Source of the DNA: Nocardioides sp.
Lineage (GTDB): Bacteria > Actinomycetota > Actinomycetes > Propionibacteriales > Nocardioidaceae
Length of the DNA stretch: 8,700 bases
Direction of reading: 5' to 3'
Assembly: GCA_025965295.1 (NCBI GenBank)
Contig: JAOPXF010000267.1
Coordinates: 1 to 8,700 of the forward strand
Part shown: positions 5,147 to 8,700 of the stretch, in pieces
Position numbering within the stretch: the stretch's first letter is position 1
Layout of the letters: each line of letters opens with the position of its first letter
Translations under genes and position numbers: made by a program
Notes under the pieces: generated by a model
Seen by the model: only the letters and a program-made list of their open reading frames with translations
Databases searched by the model: none
What the model was told of the DNA's origin: nothing

Positions 5147-6927
5147 CGGGACGGCCTGACGCCGCTCCACTGACCCCCGCACTGCCCCCGGCCTGGCCGG
5201 AGCGCGCTGCCTGGGGCACGGCGCCGTCGCTGCGCGCGTGGCAGACGGCCGCGATGGAGCAGTACTTCGCCAGCGCGCCGCGCGACTACCTCGCGGTCGC
5301 GACGCCGGGTGCCGGCAAGACCACGTTCGCGCTCTCGGTGGCCGCCGAGCTGCTCGGCCGCCGGCTCGTCGACCGGATCACGATCGTCGCCCCCACCGAG
5401 CACCTCAAGCTCCAGTGGGCCGAGGCCGCCGCCCGAGCGGGCATCCCGATCGACCCGACGTACTCCGCGGGCAAGGGCAAGACGTCGAAGGACTTCGTCG
5501 GCATCGCCGTGACCTACGCCGGCGTCGCCGTGAACCCCCTCGCGATGCGGATCCGCACCGAGCGCTTCAAGACCCTCGTGATCCTCGACGAGGTGCACCA
5601 CGCCGGCGACGCCCTGTCGTGGGGTGAGGGCGTGCGCGAGGCGTTCGAGCCCGCGAGCCGGCGCCTGGCGCTCACCGGCACGCCGTTCCGCTCGGACATC
5701 AACCCGATCCCGTTCGTCACCTACGCCCCCGGTGACGACGGGGTCCCGCGCTCGGTCGCCGACTTCACCTACGGCTATGCCCACGCGCTCGCCGACCACG
5801 TCGTCCGGCCGGTGCTCTTCATGGCCTACTCCGGCGACATGGCCTGGCGCACCCGGGCCGGCGACGAGGTCGTGGCCCGGCTGGGCGAGCCGCTCACCAA
5901 GGACCTGACCGCGCAGGCGCTGCGCACCGCGCTCGACCCGGGCGGGTCGTGGATCCCGTCGGTGCTCTCGGCCGCGGACAGCCGGCTCACCGAGGTGCGC
6001 CGCCACGTGCCCGACGCCGGGGGCCTGGTGATCGCCTCCGACCAGGACTCCGCCCGGGCCTACGCCAAGATCCTGCGCCAGGTCACCGGCGAGGCCGCCA
6101 CCGTCGTGCTCTCCGACGAGAAGTCCTCGTCGAAGAAGATCACCGACTTCACCGACAGCGACCGGCGCTGGATGGTCGCGGTCCGGATGGTGTCCGAGGG
6201 GGTCGACGTACCCCGCCTCGCGGTCGGTGTCTACGCCACCACGACCTCGACCCCGCTGTTCTTCGCCCAGGCCGTGGGCCGGTTCGTCCGGGCCCGGGGA
6301 CGCGGCGAGACCGCGTCGGTCTTCCTGCCGTCCGTGCCCAAGCTGCTGGGCTTCGCCTCCGAGATGGAGGTGGAGCGCGACCACGTGCTGGGCCGGCGGG
6401 TGAGCGACGAGGGGGACATCTTCGCCGCCGAGCAGGAGATGATCGACCGGGCGAACGCGGGGGAGTCGGCCTCCGACGAGCTCGACAACTCCTTCGAGGC
6501 CCTCGGGTCCGAGGCGCGCTTCGACCGGGTGCTCTTCGACGGCGGCGAGTTCGGCCACGCGGGCGAGGTGCACGTCGGCTCCGAGGCGGAGATGGACTTC
6601 CTCGGCATCCCCGGACTGCTCGAGCCCGCCCAGATGCGCGAGCTGCTCCAGCAGCGGCAGAGCGACCGGGCCAAGAAGCAGAAGGCCGCCGCCCCCGAGG
6701 CCGACACGGTCGCAGAGGTCTCCACCCACGAGCAGCTGGCGATCCTGCGTCGCGAGCTCAACGGCCTCGTCGCCGCCTGGCACCACCGCACCGGGCAGGC
6801 GCACGGCATCACCCACGCCACGCTGCGCAAGGAGTGCGGCGGGCCGGCCGCCGCCGTCGCCACCGCCGACCAGCTCCACGAGCGGATCGTCCGGATCCGG
6901 GACTGGGCCGCGCGGAAGACCTCCTGA
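5143..6927 (+). CDS. Superfamily 2 DEAD/DEAH-type helicase
   Basis: A 594-residue ATP-dependent helicase or translocase. Motifs appear in order: a Q-like region with RAWQ (31-34), Walker A ATPGAGKTT (53-61, Lys59), DEVHH motif II (149-153), LTGTPFR motif III (177-183), VSEGVDVPR motif V (350-358) and QAVGRFVRAR motif VI (376-385, arginine fingers R380 and R383). The second RecA domain also has LVIASDQDSARAYAKIL (295-311). This layout is close to the UvrB/type III restriction (ResIII) branch rather than RNA DEAD-box enzymes. After the motor there is an acidic linker (about 420-480), a Gln/Lys-rich segment (500-520), and a compact C-terminal domain (530-594) with ELNGLVAAWHHRTGQAHGI and LRKECGG. 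The GTG start overlaps the DUF3039 stop, indicating translational coupling. Substrate (DNA or RNA) and pathway cannot be told from sequence. Confidence 0.92.
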   Translation: MTGRPDAAPLTPALPPAWPERAAWGTAPSLRAWQTAAMEQYFASAPRDYLAVATPGAGKTTFALSVAAELLGRRLVDRITIVAPTEHLKLQWAEAAARAGIPIDPTYSAGKGKTSKDFVGIAVTYAGVAVNPLAMRIRTERFKTLVILDEVHHAGDALSWGEGVREAFEPASRRLALTGTPFRSDINPIPFVTYAPGDDGVPRSVADFTYGYAHALADHVVRPVLFMAYSGDMAWRTRAGDEVVARLGEPLTKDLTAQALRTALDPGGSWIPSVLSAADSRLTEVRRHVPDAGGLVIASDQDSARAYAKILRQVTGEAATVVLSDEKSSSKKITDFTDSDRRWMVAVRMVSEGVDVPRLAVGVYATTTSTPLFFAQAVGRFVRARGRGETASVFLPSVPKLLGFASEMEVERDHVLGRRVSDEGDIFAAEQEMIDRANAGESASDELDNSFEALGSEARFDRVLFDGGEFGHAGEVHVGSEAEMDFLGIPGLLEPAQMRELLQQRQSDRAKKQKAAAPEADTVAEVSTHEQLAILRRELNGLVAAWHHRTGQAHGITHATLRKECGGPAAAVATADQLHERIVRIRDWAARKTS

Positions 6928-6944
6928 GCGTCCCGACCCGCACC

Positions 6945-6950
6945 TAGACT
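6945..6950 (+). promoter_or_regulatory. -10 box of a leaderless iclR transcript
   Basis: TAGACT is followed by 6 bases and the ATG at 6957, with no ribosome binding site between. The box lies in the 29-bp gap after the helicase stop, so the regulator probably has its own promoter besides any read-through. Confidence 0.6.
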
Positions 6951-6956
6951 CGGCCC

Positions 6957-7592
6957 ATGCCCGCCGAGACCTCCCAGACGCTGGACCGGGGTCTCCGCGT
7001 GCTCGACGTGCTTGCCGGGTCGCCCGACGGGCTGACCGTCACCGAGCTGGCCGCCCGGCTCGGCGTCAACCGCACGGTGGTCTACCGGCTGGTCAGCACG
7101 CTCGAGCAGCACGCGCTGGTCCGCAAGGACGCCCGCGGGCGCCTGCACGTCGGGCTCGGCGTGCTGCACCTCGCCTCCGCCGTGCAGCCCGTGCTCCGCG
7201 ACCTGGCGGTCCCGGTGCTGCGGGCACTCGCCGAGGAGGTGGGCTGCACGGCGCACCTGACCGTCGCCGACGGCGACGAGGCCCTCGCGCTCGCCGTGGT
7301 CGAGCCGTCCTGGACCGACTTCCACGTGAGCTACCGGGTGGGGTCCCGGCACCCGCTCAGCCAGGGGGCGGCCGGCAAGGCGATCCTCCTCGGCCGCGAT
7401 CCCGCCGCCCCTCCGTACGCCGTCACCGCCGGCGAGCTGCAGGCCGGCGCCCGCGGCCTCGCGGCCCCGGTGCAGGGCGTCGACGGTCTCGAGGCCAGCG
7501 TCGGCATCGTCACCCTCGGCGACCTCGACACCGAGGCGATCGGCCCGCTCGTGGCCGCCGCCGCCGCCCAGGTGGCCGCCCGCCTCAGCTGA
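6957..7592 (+). CDS. IclR-family transcriptional regulator, short form
   Basis: A 211-residue DNA-binding regulator. The winged helix-turn-helix covers residues 8-65, with LTVTELAARLGVNRTVVYRL as the core (26-45) and a wing near RKDARGRLHVG (56-66). The effector domain follows: GCTAHLTVADGD (96-107), YRVGSRHPLSQGAAGKAIL (126-144) and GLAAPV (167-172), all typical of IclR ligand pockets. Usual members are about 240-270 residues. Here only about 22 residues separate GKAIL from GLAAPV, where roughly 50 are usual, so a helix and loop of the effector domain seem to be missing. The frame is intact, so this looks like a stable short variant rather than a pseudogene. It is convergent with the Lrp gene; a role in hppD control is possible (see findings). 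The start is fixed by the leaderless -10 box. Confidence 0.9.
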   Translation: MPAETSQTLDRGLRVLDVLAGSPDGLTVTELAARLGVNRTVVYRLVSTLEQHALVRKDARGRLHVGLGVLHLASAVQPVLRDLAVPVLRALAEEVGCTAHLTVADGDEALALAVVEPSWTDFHVSYRVGSRHPLSQGAAGKAILLGRDPAAPPYAVTAGELQAGARGLAAPVQGVDGLEASVGIVTLGDLDTEAIGPLVAAAAAQVAARLS

Positions 7593-7614
7593 GGCCGTCC
7601 CTCCCGTGCTTGCG

Positions 7615-7632
7615 CTGGGCCTGGGCCTGGGT
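7615..7632 (+). repeat. Three tandem copies of CTGGGC
   Basis: CTGGGC, CTGGGC, CTGGGT lie in the gap behind iclR. Short, GC-rich, and probably without function; listed for completeness of the 130-bp gap. Confidence 0.4.
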
Positions 7633-7641
7633 CGCACGGAA

Positions 7642-7708
7642 CCGTTCAATTGTTGGGAAAGTGACCGGATCGCGCCGGGAGTCGGTGTTCTTCCCAACAA
7701 TTGAACGG
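7642..7708. repeat. Perfect 18-bp inverted repeat between convergent genes
   Basis: CCGTTCAATTGTTGGGAA (7642-7659) and TTCCCAACAATTGAACGG (7691-7708) are exact reverse complements around a 31-base spacer, itself able to form a small CCGG/CCGG-based pairing. The arms hold 8 G or C in 18, clearly lower than the surrounding sequence. The right arm lies 14 bp beyond the stop of the Lrp gene and the left arm 49 bp beyond that of iclR, so a hairpin would form in either transcript and could serve as a bidirectional terminator, though neither side has a proper T-run. A tiny insertion element with 18-bp terminal repeats, flanked by AA on both sides, is the main alternative. Confidence 0.8.
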
Positions 7709-7722
7709 AACTGGACGTCCCC

Positions 7723-8193
7723 CTAGCGCGCGACCCGGGACAGCGGGAGCACCCGGTAGGGGACCTGGGTGGCGAGGGCGATGACGGTGGAGCTGCGCAC
7801 GATGGCGGGCTCGCCCAGCACCAGGTCGATCACCCGCTGCAGGTCGGTGTTGGAGCGGGCGACCACCCGCGCCCACATGTCGCCGGCGCCGGTGATCGTG
7901 TGCGCCTCGATCACCTCGGGGATGGCCGCGAGGTGCAGGCCGACGGCGTCGTGGCCGCCGTGCTCGGCGGTGTCCTGGCGGATCTCGAGGGTGAGGAATG
8001 CGGTGACGGGGTAGCCCAGTGCCTCCGCCGAGAGCTCCGGCCCCCAGCCGGTGATGACCCCCGTGGCGACCAGCTTGTCGAGCCGGGCCTGCACCGTGCC
8101 CCGGGCGACGCCCAGCCGCCGCGACGCCTCGAGCACGCCGATCCTCGGGTCCTGTGCGAAGAGATCGATCAATCTGCCGTCGAGATCGTCCAT
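7723..8193 (-). CDS. Lrp/AsnC-family transcriptional regulator
   Basis: A 156-residue regulator, normal length for the family. The N-terminal helix-turn-helix is at residues 1-48: LDGRLIDLFAQDPRIGVLEA then RLGVARGTVQARLDKL (26-41). A hinge with TGVITGWGPELSAEALGYPV follows, then the RAM (ligand-binding and oligomerisation) domain, residues about 64-142: AFLTLEIRQ, IPEVIEAHTITGAGDMWARVVA (91-112), and VRSSTVIAL (132-140). These proteins usually bind amino acids or related acids. The ATG at 8193 is preceded by GAGAGGA (8201-8207) at 7 bases, which rules out the longer reading to 8244. It is divergent from hppD with an 80-bp gap, so regulation of tyrosine catabolism, with tyrosine or 4-hydroxyphenylpyruvate as a candidate effector, is the natural inference. 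Confidence 0.93.
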   Translation of the reverse strand: MDDLDGRLIDLFAQDPRIGVLEASRRLGVARGTVQARLDKLVATGVITGWGPELSAEALGYPVTAFLTLEIRQDTAEHGGHDAVGLHLAAIPEVIEAHTITGAGDMWARVVARSNTDLQRVIDLVLGEPAIVRSSTVIALATQVPYRVLPLSRVAR

Positions 8194-8200
8194 CGTCGTG

Positions 8201-8207
8201 TCCTCTC
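8201..8207 (-). promoter_or_regulatory. Ribosome binding site of the Lrp gene
   Basis: GAGAGGA on the minus strand, 7 bases before the ATG at 8193. It decides the start between three possible in-frame positions. Confidence 0.75.
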
Positions 8208-8239
8208 TGGACAAGTTGCACAGGGTTTCGACGTACTGT
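8208..8239 (+). promoter_or_regulatory. Weak candidate hppD promoter
   Basis: TACTGT (8234-8239) fits TANNNT. The nearest good -35 is TGGACA (8208-8213), 20 bases away, longer than ideal, as often seen where an activator is needed. The start would be near 8246, leaving a short leader. Confidence 0.3.
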
Positions 8240-8247
8240 TGCACAGG
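8215..8247. promoter_or_regulatory. Paired GTTGCACAGG repeats, probable Lrp-family binding sites
   Basis: GTTGCACAGG occurs at 8215-8224 and again at 8238-8247, a period of 23 bp (about two helical turns), so both copies face the same side of the DNA. They occupy the gap between the Lrp gene and hppD and flank the possible -10 at 8234. Helically phased repeats suit the oligomeric binding of Lrp/AsnC proteins. Binding is inferred, not shown. Confidence 0.6.
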
Positions 8248-8273
8248 ATGACCGTCCCCGACAGGCTGACGCC

Positions 8274-8700
8274 ATGACTTCGACCCACGAGATCCTGTCC
8301 ACCGGTGGCGCGCTCACCGCCGACGAGCTCAAGGCCGACCTCACGCTCGAGCAGCTGCGGCAGCTCGTGGGCCTGGTCGAGTACGACGAGGAGGGCGACG
8401 TCTTCCCGGTGACCGGGTGGGACGCGATCGTCTTCGTCGTCGGCAATGCGACCCAGGCCGCGCACTACTACCAGTCCGCGTGGGGCATGGAGCTCGTCGC
8501 CTACTCCGGCCCGGAGAACGGCAACCGCGACCACAAGTCCTTCGTGCTGCGCTCCGGCTCGATCAAGTTCGTGCTCAACGGCGCCGTCGACCCCGACAGC
8601 CCCCTGGCCGACCACCACCGCCGCCACGGCGACGGCGTCGTCGACATCGCCCTCGAGGTGCCCGACGTCGACAGGTGCATCGCGCAGGCCAAGCGCGCGG
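8274..8700 (+). CDS. hppD: 4-hydroxyphenylpyruvate dioxygenase, N-terminal part
   Basis: The first 142 residues are present and the gene runs off the window. HPPD is a cytoplasmic non-haem iron enzyme that converts 4-hydroxyphenylpyruvate, oxygen and water to homogentisate and CO2, the second step of tyrosine breakdown. Characteristic stretches are FPVTGWDAIVFVVGNATQAAHYY (44-66), WGMELVAYSGPENGNRDHKS (70-89), FVLNGAV (99-105) and HGDGVVDIALEVPDVD (118-133). The iron ligands (two His, one Glu) lie mostly in the C-terminal domain, so they cannot be checked. The N-terminus carries about 40 residues (TADELKADLTLEQLRQLVGLVEYDEEGD) before the conserved FPV, longer than I recall in Streptomyces enzymes. 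The ribosome binding site is poor (only an AGG about 10 bases upstream). The divergent Lrp gene is the likely regulator. Confidence 0.93.
   Translation, partial: MTSTHEILSTGGALTADELKADLTLEQLRQLVGLVEYDEEGDVFPVTGWDAIVFVVGNATQAAHYYQSAWGMELVAYSGPENGNRDHKSFVLRSGSIKFVLNGAVDPDSPLADHHRRHGDGVVDIALEVPDVDRCIAQAKRA

Noticed and set aside
4975..6879. A 634-codon open frame on the minus strand opposite the helicase
   Set aside because: It is the antisense shadow of a clear helicase gene in very GC-rich DNA. Its translation is low-complexity (Gly, Arg, Val, Leu, Asp) with no domain, and it crosses the DUF3039/helicase junction.
5949..6947. A 332-codon plus-strand frame inside the helicase gene
   Set aside because: Out-of-frame shadow, strongly Arg/Pro/Gly-rich, no motif.
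7582..7595. 14-bp perfect palindrome GCCTCAGCTGAGGC over the iclR stop codon
   Set aside because: It has no loop, so it is a poor hairpin, and most of it is coding sequence. A protein site is possible but nothing supports one.
8174..8244. Longer Lrp reading frame beginning at 8244
   Set aside because: It would run through the GTTGCACAGG repeats and the ribosome binding site; the start at 8193 gives the normal family length and N-terminus.
1..8700. CRISPR array, insertion sequence, prophage genes, tRNA or rRNA
   Set aside because: No regularly spaced repeats, transposase or integrase motifs, phage structural genes or cloverleaf-like sequences were seen on either strand.

Overview
The window looks like a chromosomal segment of a high-GC actinobacterium. 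The gene content and the style of the HPPD N-terminus suggest Nocardioides or a close relative in Nocardioidaceae, but this is a judgement from memory of protein families, not a search. Supporting signs are the very GC-rich third codon positions, frequent GTG starts, several apparently leaderless genes (a TANNNT -10 box six or seven bases before the start codon), a DUF3039 protein, and a c-di-AMP riboswitch in front of a secreted NlpC/P60 peptidase. No mobile element, phage gene, CRISPR array, tRNA or rRNA is visible.

Layout. (1) 83-850: an SDR oxidoreductase of FabG type, with a possible terminator behind it. (2) 963-1656: a ydaO/c-di-AMP riboswitch followed directly by a small secreted NlpC/P60 cell-wall hydrolase. 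(3) 1793-2800: a DUF3048 (YerB-like) lipoprotein, overlapping tail-to-tail by 8 bp with (4) a TetR-family regulator on the minus strand (2793-3485). (5) 3486-3628: a divergent regulatory region with overlapping palindromes built on the half-site TACCG/CGGTA, facing an uncharacterised 174-residue protein (3629-4153) that ends at a long bulged terminator hairpin. (6) 4290-6927: a YqgE/AlgH protein, a DUF3039 protein and an SF2 helicase in a row; the last two are coupled by a GTGA overlap. (7) 6957-7592: a shortened IclR-family regulator. (8) 7642-7708: a perfect 18-bp inverted repeat between convergent genes. (9) 7723-8193, minus strand: an Lrp/AsnC regulator, divergent from (10) hppD, 4-hydroxyphenylpyruvate dioxygenase, which starts at 8274 and runs off the window.

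How the parts work together. The right end is a tyrosine-catabolism control region: an Lrp/AsnC regulator faces hppD across a short gap holding two copies of GTTGCACAGG 23 bp apart, and an IclR-type regulator sits next door. The centre is a TetR switch that probably controls an unknown protein. The left part carries cell-envelope functions, with peptidoglycan hydrolysis under c-di-AMP control. Most genes are recognisable families. The less explained parts are the 174-residue protein with its elaborate operator region, the helicase/DUF3039 pair, the shortened IclR protein, and the 18-bp inverted repeat.
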